A DNA stretch of 64,000 nucleotides. Source: Ensifer sp. MPMI2T (GTDB lineage Bacteria > Pseudomonadota > Alphaproteobacteria > Rhizobiales > Rhizobiaceae). The notes under the pieces were generated by a model. It saw nothing but the letters and a program-made list of their open reading frames with translations. It searched no databases and was not told where the DNA came from. Positions 8,965 through 17,994 of this stretch are shown here, in pieces. Position 1 is the first letter of the stretch, and each line of letters opens with the position of its first letter. The stretch spans positions 62,001 to 126,000 of the forward strand of contig NZ_SRXN01000007.1 of assembly GCF_004827385.1 (NCBI RefSeq). Direction: 5' to 3'. Made by a program: the position numbers and the translations under genes.

Positions 8965-11490
8965 TTACGCTGCGCGGTAGACCTGACCGGAACCGGTCTC
9001 CGGCTCCAGCCGGAATTGCTCGACCAGCATCATCAGCGTATCCGCCTGGTTTGCGAGGGCGCGGCTGGTGGCCGTCGCCTCCTCCACCATCGAGGCATTC
9101 TGCTGAGTCATCTGATCCATCTGGTTGACGGAGCCGTTGACCTCGTTCAGCGCCGCCGCCTGGTCGCGGCTTGCCGTTGCGATCATTTCCACATGCTGGC
9201 TTACGGAGACGATCTGAGCGCTGATCGAGGCAAGCACTGCGCCGGTCTCCTTGACGAGATGGGAGCCGGAATTGACCTCCTCGGTGGACTTGTTGATGAG
9301 CCCCTTGATTTCCCGAGCCGCCTCGGCGGACCGCTGCGCCAATTCCCGGACCTCCTGCGCGACGACGGCAAAGCCCTTGCCCGCCTCGCCGGCTCGCGCC
9401 GCCTCAATGCCGGCGTTCAACGCCAGCAAATTGGTCTGGAAGGCGATGTCGTCGATGACCTCGATGATCTGCTCGATCTGGCGTGAAGCCTCTTCGATGC
9501 GTCCCATCGCGGCGATGGCATTGGTGACGACCGTCGCCGAGCTGTCGGCGCTCTTCTTGGTCTGCGAAACGGCGAGGTTCGCCTCATGTGCGCGCTCTGC
9601 GGAGGAACGCACGGTCGCCGTGATCTGGTCGACCGCGGCCGCGGTCTCCTCGAGCGAAGCCGCCTGGGCCTCGGTGCGCTTGGAGAGCGAGTCGGCCGAA
9701 TGATGCATGTCCGCACCGCTCTGCTGGATTGCCTGGGCGTTCGTCCTGATCTGGGCGAGCGTATCCTGAAGCCGGATGAGGGATCCGTTGAAATCCGTCC
9801 GCAGCTGTTCGAGCCGGCCGTGGAAGGGCACCTCGATCTGGCGCGAGAGGTCGCCTTGCGCCAGACGTCCGAGGCCGGCGGCAAGTTCACTGACGGCGAG
9901 ATCGATCTGCCGGTCGAGTTCCCGCTTCTCGGCGTCGTTGCGGCTGCGCTCCGCTTCGGCACGAGCACGCTGCTCTTCGCTTTCCGCCTCGATGCGCACC
10001 TTGGAAAGGGCGTTTTCCTTGAACACGCCGAGGGCACGCGCCATGTCGCCGATCTCGTCGCGCCGTGCATCGCCGTCGATCGCCGTATCGAGCATGCCGT
10101 CGGCAAGGCGGCGCATCGCGGCAGTGATCTGTCCGATCGGTTTCTTCAGCGTCAGCGTCAGCGCGATGCCGGCGAGCAACGCTATGATGACACCGGCGAC
10201 GGTCGCAGCAACGGAGATCTGGTTCGCTTCGTTTCGTTCGGTACCGGCGGCGACTTTCTGCTGCTCGGCGAACTCGGTCAGATCGCCCCAGATCTGATTG
10301 ATCGATTCACCGGCAGCATTGAACTCGGAACTGCGCTTGTCCGAACTTGCGACCAGCGCAACACTATCCTTCTTCATCACATCGATGATCGGAAGGAGCG
10401 TGTCTGACGTGGTGTCGAAGAAGCTCATCCCGTTCGCGACGCCGCGCAGCGTCGTCAGATTTGCCTGAACAGCAAGGAACTTATCCAGGAGCCGCTTGCG
10501 ATTTTCCTCGGTCGTGCTGCCGAGGAAGGCCGCTGCGGCGATCTGAATATCGGTGATCGACACGGAAAGCCGGCGTGTCGCCGTCAGCACGGATTCGGTG
10601 CTCGCTATCTTTTCATCGAGTTCACTGAAGATCTGCGTGGCTTCGCGCATCTTGCCAACGGAGGCGGCTTCGAGCCGGAAGCTCGCGGTGCGGAAGCGAT
10701 CGACGTGTTTCGAAATGCTGCTGAGTGTTTCGGGTCCGACCGGAGCCTTGATCAGGGAACCGATCTCGCTCGAGGCCGAATTCACCGTGTCGGCGAGGGA
10801 TTTTTCGCCCTTCGGCAGCAAGGTGAAGATCTCGCGCTGCGTGCGGCCGATCATCGGAAAGCGATCCTTGACCTGCTTCAGCTTCTCTTCGACCGTGGTC
10901 GCCTTGGCAACCTCGGTGCCGAACTCCGCGAAGAAGCGGCTGGCGCGAAGGAGTTTTTCGGCGTTCCTGAGCATCGTCTTCGCCGCGTTCTCGTCTTTGC
11001 GTACGGCATATTGCAGCCGGTTCGTCTCTTCATTGATCTTCGACTGCTCGGCCACCAGGCGTTCCAGATTGGCCGCTGTGGCCGCACGCAGCTCCTGCTC
11101 GCCGACATGCAGCGTCCAAAGACCTTCGATACGCGCCTCGATATCGCTGGTCGCAGCGATCGCAGCGGTCAGCTCTTCCTGTCCGTTCTGGCCGGCAACC
11201 TGTTCGGCCGTCTCGGCGAGGATGTCCTTCTGGGCGGCGATCGTAGCGCGAATCGCTTCGCGGTTTTCCTCGGTCGTCTTGTGCAGGAAGTTGTTCATGC
11301 CCGCATAGACGTCCTTGAAGCCACTTAGCGTTTGCAGGACGCTATTTGAAATCTCCATGCGCCCCTGCAGAAGGCCCGAAGCGTAGAGGCCGGTGATGCC
11401 GACAGCCGAGATGCTGACGACAAACGGCAGGATGAAGAACAGAACCTTCGTCTGAATCTTGAAACGGGCAAGAATTCTATCGATGAACAT
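8965..11490 (-). CDS. mcpZ: Methyl-accepting chemotaxis protein with long helical periplasmic domain (McpZ-like)
   Basis: Transmembrane chemoreceptor that would signal to CheA/CheW. From the ATG at 11490 it has 841 residues: TM1 about 15-37, a periplasmic region about 38-425 that reads as almost continuous amphipathic helix, TM2 426-448, HAMP about 450-500, and a long cytoplasmic coiled coil. The hairpin tip carries the signature DDIAFQTNLLALNAGIEAAR. No Cache or PAS-like pattern is seen. Size and helical sensor fit S. meliloti McpZ; the symbol is my best match, not proved. In-frame sequence extends upstream to 11646 but looks non-coding, while AAGGTG lies 6 nt before 11490. The ligand is unknown. 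Confidence 0.88.
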   Translation of the reverse strand: MFIDRILARFKIQTKVLFFILPFVVSISAVGITGLYASGLLQGRMEISNSVLQTLSGFKDVYAGMNNFLHKTTEENREAIRATIAAQKDILAETAEQVAGQNGQEELTAAIAATSDIEARIEGLWTLHVGEQELRAATAANLERLVAEQSKINEETNRLQYAVRKDENAAKTMLRNAEKLLRASRFFAEFGTEVAKATTVEEKLKQVKDRFPMIGRTQREIFTLLPKGEKSLADTVNSASSEIGSLIKAPVGPETLSSISKHVDRFRTASFRLEAASVGKMREATQIFSELDEKIASTESVLTATRRLSVSITDIQIAAAAFLGSTTEENRKRLLDKFLAVQANLTTLRGVANGMSFFDTTSDTLLPIIDVMKKDSVALVASSDKRSSEFNAAGESINQIWGDLTEFAEQQKVAAGTERNEANQISVAATVAGVIIALLAGIALTLTLKKPIGQITAAMRRLADGMLDTAIDGDARRDEIGDMARALGVFKENALSKVRIEAESEEQRARAEAERSRNDAEKRELDRQIDLAVSELAAGLGRLAQGDLSRQIEVPFHGRLEQLRTDFNGSLIRLQDTLAQIRTNAQAIQQSGADMHHSADSLSKRTEAQAASLEETAAAVDQITATVRSSAERAHEANLAVSQTKKSADSSATVVTNAIAAMGRIEEASRQIEQIIEVIDDIAFQTNLLALNAGIEAARAGEAGKGFAVVAQEVRELAQRSAEAAREIKGLINKSTEEVNSGSHLVKETGAVLASISAQIVSVSQHVEMIATASRDQAAALNEVNGSVNQMDQMTQQNASMVEEATATSRALANQADTLMMLVEQFRLEPETGSGQVYRAA

Positions 11491-11893
11491 TGAAAACACC
11501 TTGGCTCGCAGCTCGCGTTTCGCTTCCCCCGATGGCCCGACGTCCCGCCCCAAGCGATTGCTTGCAGAGGAACACGCCACCCGATGCGCAAACAGGCTGA
11601 TGTTTTTCGGAGAATCATGCGGCGCACGCCGCCAGTCCGCCGGCAATCATTGCGGGGCCCACGCAGCCGCTCCCGGCGGCGAGGCCCTGACGGAACTCAC
11701 TTGGGCGCAAGTGTCGATTTGAACGATTAAGATTTGTATAAGCGGCCGGCGGTTTTAAAGCGGTGATGGCGGCCAGGACGATTTGCGACAACGGCCATGC
11801 GGTTTCGGCCGGATCACAGGCACCACAATTCAAGTAAGGTGAAGTCGGCTTCACCGTGGAAGGAGCCTCCGCCTTCCTGATTTGCACTCAGAT
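11491..11893. other. Upstream region of the chemoreceptor, no gene seen
   Basis: About 400 bases between the chemoreceptor start and the small minus-strand gene at 11894. Open frames here are short, lack ribosome-binding sites and show no protein-like composition. The region presumably carries the chemoreceptor promoter. No repeat or strong hairpin was noticed. Confidence 0.4.
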
Positions 11894-12034
11894 TCAGAAA
11901 GTGGCGAACGTCGCGAATGTCACAACGAGAAAGAGAGCGATAACCGCACCGAAAGCAATCAGCTCATGGTTCAAGTGGCTCTGCTCAGTGCGGGCAATCG
12001 CAACAGCGCGGGGACGGCGGCGTAAGTGGATCAT
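11894..12034 (-). CDS. 46-residue single-pass membrane protein, function unknown
   Basis: A very short gene reading from the ATG at 12034. Residues 1-24 are basic and polar (MIHLRRRPRAVAIARTEQSH). Residues about 25-46 form one hydrophobic helix rich in V, F, A and T (ELIAFGAVIALFLVVTFAT). AAGGATAGGA lies a few bases upstream as a plausible ribosome-binding site. The positive N-terminus predicts an N-in orientation with the C-terminus at or outside the inner membrane. It stands between the chemoreceptor and the flavoprotein gene, on the same strand as both. No family is recognised. Confidence 0.5.
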   Translation of the reverse strand: MIHLRRRPRAVAIARTEQSHLNHELIAFGAVIALFLVVTFATFATF

Positions 12035-12249
12035 GGCATCCTATCCTTTTCCTGGCTGGCAGCCAACCTGGCTACCATGCACTCATGGTGCCGTCATCCT
12101 GCGACCAATGAAAGTCCATGAAATGGAAACAGTGTGGTTTCCGTTTAGGGACCGCCCCCAGTCCTGTGCAGGCCGTGCAGCCATTGTTCAGGTTCAGCCA
12201 TTTCCGTTAACAATGGCTGAAAAGGCAAATCACCAATTTTTCCGGATGG

Positions 12250-13434
12250 TCACACCTCTTGACCGGCAGCGAAGCCGGAGGCCCAGGCCCATTGGAAATT
12301 GTAGCCGCCGAGCCAACCAGTGACATCGACGCATTCGCCGATGAAATAAAGTCCCGGAACGTCCCTCGCCTGCATCGTACGGGAATCGAGCGCACGGGTG
12401 TCGACCCCTCCGAGCGTGACTTCTGCGGTCCTATAACCCTCCGACCCGGCGGGCTTCAGCATCCAGTTCTGGATGGAAGCCGACAGCGCATCGATGGCCT
12501 TGTCGGAAAGGTCGGCGAGCATCTGTCCCGCCAGCTTTGCTTCGTCGGTAAAGAACTGCGCCAGCCGTCGCGGCAGGATATCGGCCAGGGCAGTTTGCGC
12601 CGCCTGTCGCCCGTTCGTTCGGCGCATTCCCTTGAGAATGGACGCGATATCGATATCCGGCATCAGCCGCAGGACGATTTCGGCGCCTTCCCGCCAATAG
12701 GAGGAGATCTGCAGGATGGCGGGTCCGCTCAAGCCGCGATGGGTGAGCAACACCGCTTCGCGGAAGGCGGCCGTGCCGGAGCGCGCCTCGGCGTCGGCCG
12801 CAACGCCCGCCAGTTGGCCGATCTTTTCAAGTTGCGCCGGATCGAGAGTCAAGGGCACCAGTGCCGGCCGCGTTTCGACGATCGGTAGGCCGAACTGTTC
12901 CGCGACCCTGTAGGCAAAGCCCGTCGCGCCCATTTTCGGAATCGACTTGCCACCGCTCGCGACCACCAGTGACGCGGCCTCGACGCGACCATCGTCCGTC
13001 GTTACGCGGAATCCGAATGCGACTTTCTCGATCGCCGAGATCGCCGTTGCAAGCCGGACCACGACGCCTGCCTCCTGCATCTCGGCAAGCAGCATGCGGA
13101 TGATGTCCTTCGCCGAATGATCGCAGAAGAGCTGGCCAAGCGTCTTCTCGTGCCATGTGATTCCGTGCCGCTCGATGAGTGCGACGAAGTCTTGCGGCCG
13201 ATAGCGCGCCAGTGCCGACTTGCAGAAATGCGGATTCTCGGAGAGGAAGTTCTTCGGGCCGGCGTGGATATTGGTAAAGTTGCAGCGGCCGCCGCCGGAT
13301 ATGCGGATCTTCTCGCCGGGTGCCTTGGCGTGGTCGAGCACGAGCACGCGGCGTCCGCGTTTGCCCGCCTCGATCGCGCACATCATGCCGGCCGCGCCTG
13401 CGCCGATGATCACCACATCGTGTTTTTGTGCCAC
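12250..13434 (-). CDS. BaiN/HI0933-type NAD(P)/FAD-dependent oxidoreductase
   Basis: A 394-residue soluble flavoprotein of the HI0933 family (also called BaiN or YhiN-like). The N-terminal dinucleotide fold shows GAGAAG (12-17). The family signature ISGGGRCNFTN follows at about 45-55. The C-terminus has the conserved FIGECVDVTGWLGGYNFQWA segment that closes over FAD. Length equals the family norm. Members reduce unsaturated substrates in gut clostridia, but the role in rhizobia is unknown. It stands alone, with a RIME-like element upstream. Confidence 0.9.
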   Translation of the reverse strand: MAQKHDVVIIGAGAAGMMCAIEAGKRGRRVLVLDHAKAPGEKIRISGGGRCNFTNIHAGPKNFLSENPHFCKSALARYRPQDFVALIERHGITWHEKTLGQLFCDHSAKDIIRMLLAEMQEAGVVVRLATAISAIEKVAFGFRVTTDDGRVEAASLVVASGGKSIPKMGATGFAYRVAEQFGLPIVETRPALVPLTLDPAQLEKIGQLAGVAADAEARSGTAAFREAVLLTHRGLSGPAILQISSYWREGAEIVLRLMPDIDIASILKGMRRTNGRQAAQTALADILPRRLAQFFTDEAKLAGQMLADLSDKAIDALSASIQNWMLKPAGSEGYRTAEVTLGGVDTRALDSRTMQARDVPGLYFIGECVDVTGWLGGYNFQWAWASGFAAGQEV

Positions 13435-13511
13435 GGAAGACCCTTTTTTACGTTTCGGCCTTCCTTTCCGGGGGCGGAAGCAAAAGTCAATCGTGATCCG
13501 CTGAAGCCGCT

Positions 13512-13619
13512 CTACAGCGCCGCGTGTCTTATCAGACGCGCAAAGGACGCTGTAGCACTTTGAATTGCTGCATGTTTTTGTCCTTAAATCGTATACGATT
13601 TAAGGAAACATGCAGTAGC
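13512..13619. repeat. RIME-like intergenic mosaic element, copy 2
   Basis: A 108-bp copy in the same orientation as the one at 1616. Palindrome 1 has outer arms CTACAGCG/CGCTGTAG; palindrome 2 has GCATGTTT/AAACATGC with the inner pair CTTAAATCGTATACGATTTAAG, a longer perfect stem than in copy 1. It lies between the flavoprotein gene and the glutamine-synthetase-like gene, upstream of both. Confidence 0.88.
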
Positions 13620-13672
13620 CAATCGCCAAAGTCCGGCTATGATGCGCTATCCGAACCCAAATCCGGTGATTT

Positions 13673-15109
13673 ATGCCCTCCAAGAGAAGTATCGCCCAGC
13701 AAGCAGCAAAGATCAGCAAGAGTTCGAAAATACCCGCCGCCCTGCACTCGTCCCGAGGCGTGAAGACCTGGAAGGAGGCAGTCGACTGGCTCAAGATTCG
13801 CGGTATCGAAGATATCGAATGCATCACGCCCGACCTTGCCGGCGTACCGCGCGGCAAGATGATGCCGACCTCCAAGTTCACGTCGAACACCTCGCTTGCT
13901 CTGCCTTCGGCGATCTACCGTCATACGATTTCCGGCGAATATCCCGACGAAACCGACCAGTTTCGTTACGATTCCCGCGACAGCGACATCAAGCTGTTGC
14001 CCGATCTCTCGACCCTTTCGATCGTTCCCTGGGAGACCGACCCGACGGCGCAGGTGATCTGCGACATCGTCGGCTCGCAGGGCGAACAGATCAACTACAC
14101 GCCGCGCAACGTCTTGAAGCGCGTGGTCGACCTTTATCGCCAAAAGGGCTGGAAGCCAGTGGTCGCGCCCGAGATCGAATTCTATCTGGTCGCCCAGAAC
14201 GACGATCCGGACTACCCGCTGCGTCCGCCGAAGGGGCGCTCCGGCCGCTCGATCCTCGGCGGCCAGGGCTATTCGATCGCCGGCATTAACGAGTTCGACG
14301 AACTGATCGACGATATATACCACTTCTCCGAAAAGCAGGGCCTCGAGATCGATACCCTCATTCACGAAGAAGGGCCGGCGCAGCTCGAAATCAACCTCAG
14401 GCACGGTGACCCGATCGAGCTTGCTGACCAGGTTTTCCTGTTCAAGCGCACGATCCGTGAAGCCGCACTGAAGCACGGCATCTACGCGACCTTCATGGCG
14501 AAGCCGATGCAGGGCCAGCCGGGCTCTGCCATGCACATTCACCAGTCGGTCGTCGAGATCAATACCGGTCGCAACCTCTTCTCGAATTTGGACGGGTCGC
14601 CATCAAAGGAATTCTTCTCCTTTATCGGCGGCATGCAGCACTACGTGCCGAGGACGCTGGCGATGATGGCGCCATATGTGAACTCCTACCGGCGGCTAAC
14701 ACCCGACATGTCCGCGCCGGTGAACACCGCCTGGGGTTACGACAACCGGACGACGGCGTTCCGCATCCCCGTCTCGGACGCCGCGGCGCGACGCATCGAG
14801 AACCGCCTGCCGAGTTCGGATGCCAATCCCTATCTGGCGCTCGCGGCCTCGCTCGGCTGCGGCTATCTCGGCATCGTCGAGGGCCTGCAGCCAACGCCGC
14901 CGACCGAGGACACCGCCAACGAAGGCGAAATCGATCTGCCGCGCGGCCTGCTCGAGGCCGTTTCGCTGCTCGAATCGGCACCTTCGCTCGCCGACGTCTT
15001 CACGTCCGAATTCATCGCCATCTATGCCGGCGTGAAGCGTGGCGAATTCGAGACCTTCATGCAGGTCATCAGTCCGTGGGAACGGGAATTCCTGCTTCTG
15101 AACGTCTGA
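13673..15109 (+). CDS. Glutamine synthetase family protein, PuuA-like (gamma-glutamylpolyamine synthetase)
   Basis: A 478-residue ATP-dependent ligase with the glutamine synthetase fold. EIEFYLV near 164 and PAQLEINL near 238 carry the metal-binding glutamates, SAMHIHQS near 284 the histidine, and the region SAPVNTAWGYDNRTTAFRIP the ATP and substrate residues. Residues 1-25 form a basic extension. The length suits PuuA-type enzymes, which join glutamate to putrescine, and the next gene encodes a PuuB-like oxidase. That pairing is the main reason for preferring polyamine breakdown to ammonia assimilation. The ribosome-binding site is weak (CGGTGA). Confidence 0.85.
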   Translation: MPSKRSIAQQAAKISKSSKIPAALHSSRGVKTWKEAVDWLKIRGIEDIECITPDLAGVPRGKMMPTSKFTSNTSLALPSAIYRHTISGEYPDETDQFRYDSRDSDIKLLPDLSTLSIVPWETDPTAQVICDIVGSQGEQINYTPRNVLKRVVDLYRQKGWKPVVAPEIEFYLVAQNDDPDYPLRPPKGRSGRSILGGQGYSIAGINEFDELIDDIYHFSEKQGLEIDTLIHEEGPAQLEINLRHGDPIELADQVFLFKRTIREAALKHGIYATFMAKPMQGQPGSAMHIHQSVVEINTGRNLFSNLDGSPSKEFFSFIGGMQHYVPRTLAMMAPYVNSYRRLTPDMSAPVNTAWGYDNRTTAFRIPVSDAAARRIENRLPSSDANPYLALAASLGCGYLGIVEGLQPTPPTEDTANEGEIDLPRGLLEAVSLLESAPSLADVFTSEFIAIYAGVKRGEFETFMQVISPWEREFLLLNV

Positions 15110-15124
15110 CTGAAAGGCAACTTC

Positions 15125-16411
15125 ATGCCCTGGCAAAGTCCGATCTCGCCTGGAATCTCCTGGTACGAGGCGATGATCCTGGAGCGTCCGGGCTATCCGG
15201 CGTTGGCAGGCTCCCGGAAGACCGACGTCGCCATCGTCGGCGGCGGCTACACCGGTCTTCAGGCCGCCTACAATCTCGCGAAAAGCGGAACAGACGTCAC
15301 CTTGGTCGACGCCTGCCGTTTCGGCGACGGCGCCTCGGGTCGCAACGGCGGCCAGTTCGGCACTGGCCAGCGCACCTGGGCGGAGGATACCGAGGAAACG
15401 CTCGGCCACGAGCGTGCCAAGCTGCTATTCGAGATGGCGGAGAACGCCAAGCGCTATCTCCTGGACTTCGCGGACGAACACGGAATCGACATCGAGTTCG
15501 TGCCCGGGCAGCTTTCCGTCGGCCACAAGAAAAGCCTCGAGAAAGACTACCGCCGCCATGTCGAGGCGATGGCGGAACGTTTCGGATATCCGCACCTTAC
15601 CTTCATGGAACGGGAAGAGACGGCAAAACGGCTCGGATCGCATCATTATCAGTTCGGCATACGCGACACCGGTACCGGGCACATCCACCCGATGAAACTG
15701 CTCGTCGGTCTCGCAAAGCAGGCGGCCCGTGCCGGCGCCAGCCTCCACGAACAGACGAAGGCGCTGAATATCGAGAAAAAGGGGACCGCGATCGCCATCG
15801 ACACCGATCGCGGCACGATCACCGCCGACCGGGTGCTGATCGCCTGCAATGCCTATATCGGCAACCTTGAGCTCGTGACCGCCAGCCACGTCATGCCGAT
15901 CCGCTCGTTCATCGGCGCGACAAAGGTCCTGTCCGACCATCCGGACGTGCTGCCCGGCGGCGAATCGGTCGACGATTCGCGTTTCGTCGTGCGCTATTTC
16001 CGCAAATCGAAAGACGGTCGGCTGCTCTTCGGCGGGCGCGAAGCCTATACGGCCGACAATCCACGCGACATCTCCAGCCACATCCGCCGCCAAATCAGCG
16101 AGATCTATCCGGCGCTCGCCAATGTCGAGATCACTCACGCCTGGGGCGGTTCGGTCGGCATCACCATGCCGCGTCAGCCCTTCTGCCGAGAGGTCATGCC
16201 TGGAGTTACAAGCATCGGCGGCTATTCCGGTCACGGCGTCATGCTGTCCAACTATTGCGGCAAGCTCTATGCTGACCTGGTCTTGGGTAAACAGACGGAA
16301 CTGGAGCTTCTCAAGGCCTTGAAAATACCTGCTTTCCCGGGCGGAATGCGATTCCGCTCGGCGCTCCTGTTCCTTGCGCTCAGCTGGTATGCTTTGCGCG
16401 ACCGGTTCTAA
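15125..16411 (+). CDS. FAD-dependent amine oxidase, PuuB-like (DAO family)
   Basis: A 428-residue flavoprotein of the D-amino-acid oxidase fold. The FAD-binding motif GGGYTGLQAAYNL lies near 38-50, preceded by DVAIV. GASGRNGGQFGTGQR near 73-87 is typical of PuuB/OrdL proteins. It would oxidise gamma-glutamylputrescine to an aldehyde, releasing ammonia and peroxide. It starts 15 nt after the PuuA-like gene, with GAAAGG before the ATG, so the two form an operon. The C-terminal 20 residues are hydrophobic, possibly a membrane-contact tail. Confidence 0.87.
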   Translation: MPWQSPISPGISWYEAMILERPGYPALAGSRKTDVAIVGGGYTGLQAAYNLAKSGTDVTLVDACRFGDGASGRNGGQFGTGQRTWAEDTEETLGHERAKLLFEMAENAKRYLLDFADEHGIDIEFVPGQLSVGHKKSLEKDYRRHVEAMAERFGYPHLTFMEREETAKRLGSHHYQFGIRDTGTGHIHPMKLLVGLAKQAARAGASLHEQTKALNIEKKGTAIAIDTDRGTITADRVLIACNAYIGNLELVTASHVMPIRSFIGATKVLSDHPDVLPGGESVDDSRFVVRYFRKSKDGRLLFGGREAYTADNPRDISSHIRRQISEIYPALANVEITHAWGGSVGITMPRQPFCREVMPGVTSIGGYSGHGVMLSNYCGKLYADLVLGKQTELELLKALKIPAFPGGMRFRSALLFLALSWYALRDRF

Positions 16412-16509
16412 AATGCCGTGTGCAGACGCATTTTGTTGCGTCGCACCCTAGCGTTTTTAAATCGATTAGATTATACCACCCCCTGACCTGAACGAGATCG
16501 AGATATCCC

Positions 16510-17985
16510 ATGAGCAGCCAGATCATTCCCGTCGACCCGTTTGACTATGTGGTGTTCGGGGGCACCGGCGATCTTGCAGAGCGCAAGCTTCTGCCCGCGC
16601 TCTATCACCGGCAAATCGAAGGTCAGTTCAGCGAACCGACGCGAATCATCGGCGCTTCACGCGCGGCACTGACCCACGAAGAATACCGAACGTTTGCGAC
16701 CGACGCATTGAAGGAGCATCTGAAACAGGGCGAATTCAACGAAGCGGAAGTGGCGAAATTCACCGCCCGGCTCTACTACGTCTCGGTCGACGCCAAGTCC
16801 GACCAGGGCTGGGACGAGCTGAAGAAAATCCTCGAAGAAGGGAAGGATCGTATCCGTGCCTTCTATCTCGCCGTCGGCCCGGCGATCTTCGGCGATATTT
16901 CGGAAAGGATTCGCGACCACAAGCTCATCACCAAGAACACCCGGATCGTCGTCGAAAAGCCGATCGGACGCGATCTCGCCACGGCGACGGATCTCAACGA
17001 CACGATCGGCAAGGTATTCCGCGAAGAGCAGATCTTCCGCATCGATCACTACCTCGGCAAGGAGACGGTGCAGAACCTCATGGCTCTGCGCTTTGCCAAT
17101 GCGCTTTACGAGCCGCTTTGGAACTCGGCGCATATCGACCATGTGCAGATCACCGTGTCGGAATCCGTCGGCCTCGAAAACCGCGCCGGCTACTACGACA
17201 AGGCGGGTGCACTGCGCGACATGGTGCAGAACCACATTCTGCAACTCGTCTGTTTCGTCGCCATGGAAGCGCCGACCTCGATGGACGCCGAGGCCGTGCG
17301 CGACGAAAAGCTCAAGGTGCTTCGCGCGCTGAAGCCGATCACTGCGGGCAATGTCGAGCAGGTGACGGTTCGCGGCCAGTATCGCGCCGGCGCATCCGCC
17401 GGCGGTCCGGTAAAGGGCTATCTCGAGGAGCTCGAAGGCGGCGTTTCCAATACCGAAACCTTCGTCGCGATCAAGGCCGAGGTCAGCAACTGGCGCTGGG
17501 CCGGCGTACCCTTCTATATTCGCACCGGCAAGCGCATGGCGGGCCGCATGTCGGAGATCGTCATCACCTTCAAGCAGATCCCGCACTCGATCTTTGACCA
17601 CAGTGCCGGACGCATTTCGGCAAACCAGCTGATGATCCGTCTGCAGCCGAACGAAGGCGTCAAGCAGTCGCTGATGATCAAGGACCCGGGACCGGGCGGC
17701 ATGCGCCTCCGGAACGTGCCCCTCGACATGAGCTTCGCCGAGGCCTTCGCCGTGCGCAACGCCGATGCCTATGAACGGCTGCTGCTCGATGTGGTCCGCA
17801 ACAACCAGACGCTGTTCGTGCGCCGCGACGAGGTGGAAGCCGCATGGCAATGGGTCGACCCGATCCTCAAGGCATGGGAAACGACCGGCCAGCAGGTGCA
17901 GGGCTACACGGCCGGCACCTGGGGCCCGAGCCAATCGATCGCACTGATCGAGCGAGACGGCCGCACCTGGAACGATACAATCTAG
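16510..17985 (+). CDS. zwf: Glucose-6-phosphate 1-dehydrogenase
   Basis: Cytoplasmic enzyme oxidising glucose-6-phosphate to 6-phosphogluconolactone with NADP. The 491-residue product has the nucleotide motif GGTGDLA (17-23), the conserved EKPIG near 149-153 and the active-site signature RIDHYLGKE (177-185, catalytic His). Length matches bacterial Zwf. It is the first gene of zwf-pgl-edd; pgl begins 9 nt after its stop. In rhizobia, which usually lack a working Embden-Meyerhof route, this enzyme feeds the Entner-Doudoroff pathway. Confidence 0.97.
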   Translation: MSSQIIPVDPFDYVVFGGTGDLAERKLLPALYHRQIEGQFSEPTRIIGASRAALTHEEYRTFATDALKEHLKQGEFNEAEVAKFTARLYYVSVDAKSDQGWDELKKILEEGKDRIRAFYLAVGPAIFGDISERIRDHKLITKNTRIVVEKPIGRDLATATDLNDTIGKVFREEQIFRIDHYLGKETVQNLMALRFANALYEPLWNSAHIDHVQITVSESVGLENRAGYYDKAGALRDMVQNHILQLVCFVAMEAPTSMDAEAVRDEKLKVLRALKPITAGNVEQVTVRGQYRAGASAGGPVKGYLEELEGGVSNTETFVAIKAEVSNWRWAGVPFYIRTGKRMAGRMSEIVITFKQIPHSIFDHSAGRISANQLMIRLQPNEGVKQSLMIKDPGPGGMRLRNVPLDMSFAEAFAVRNADAYERLLLDVVRNNQTLFVRRDEVEAAWQWVDPILKAWETTGQQVQGYTAGTWGPSQSIALIERDGRTWNDTI

Positions 17986-17994
17986 GATCGACCC

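Noticed and set aside
11491-11646. 52-residue N-terminal extension of the chemoreceptor
   Set aside because: It would place a long basic stretch before TM1, unlike known receptors; the ATG at 11490 has a better site and gives a normal N-terminus.
11856-12323. 155-codon plus-strand frame overlapping the 46-residue gene
   Set aside because: No ribosome-binding site, mixed composition and overlap with the flavoprotein 3' end; the opposite strand holds the more protein-like small frame.
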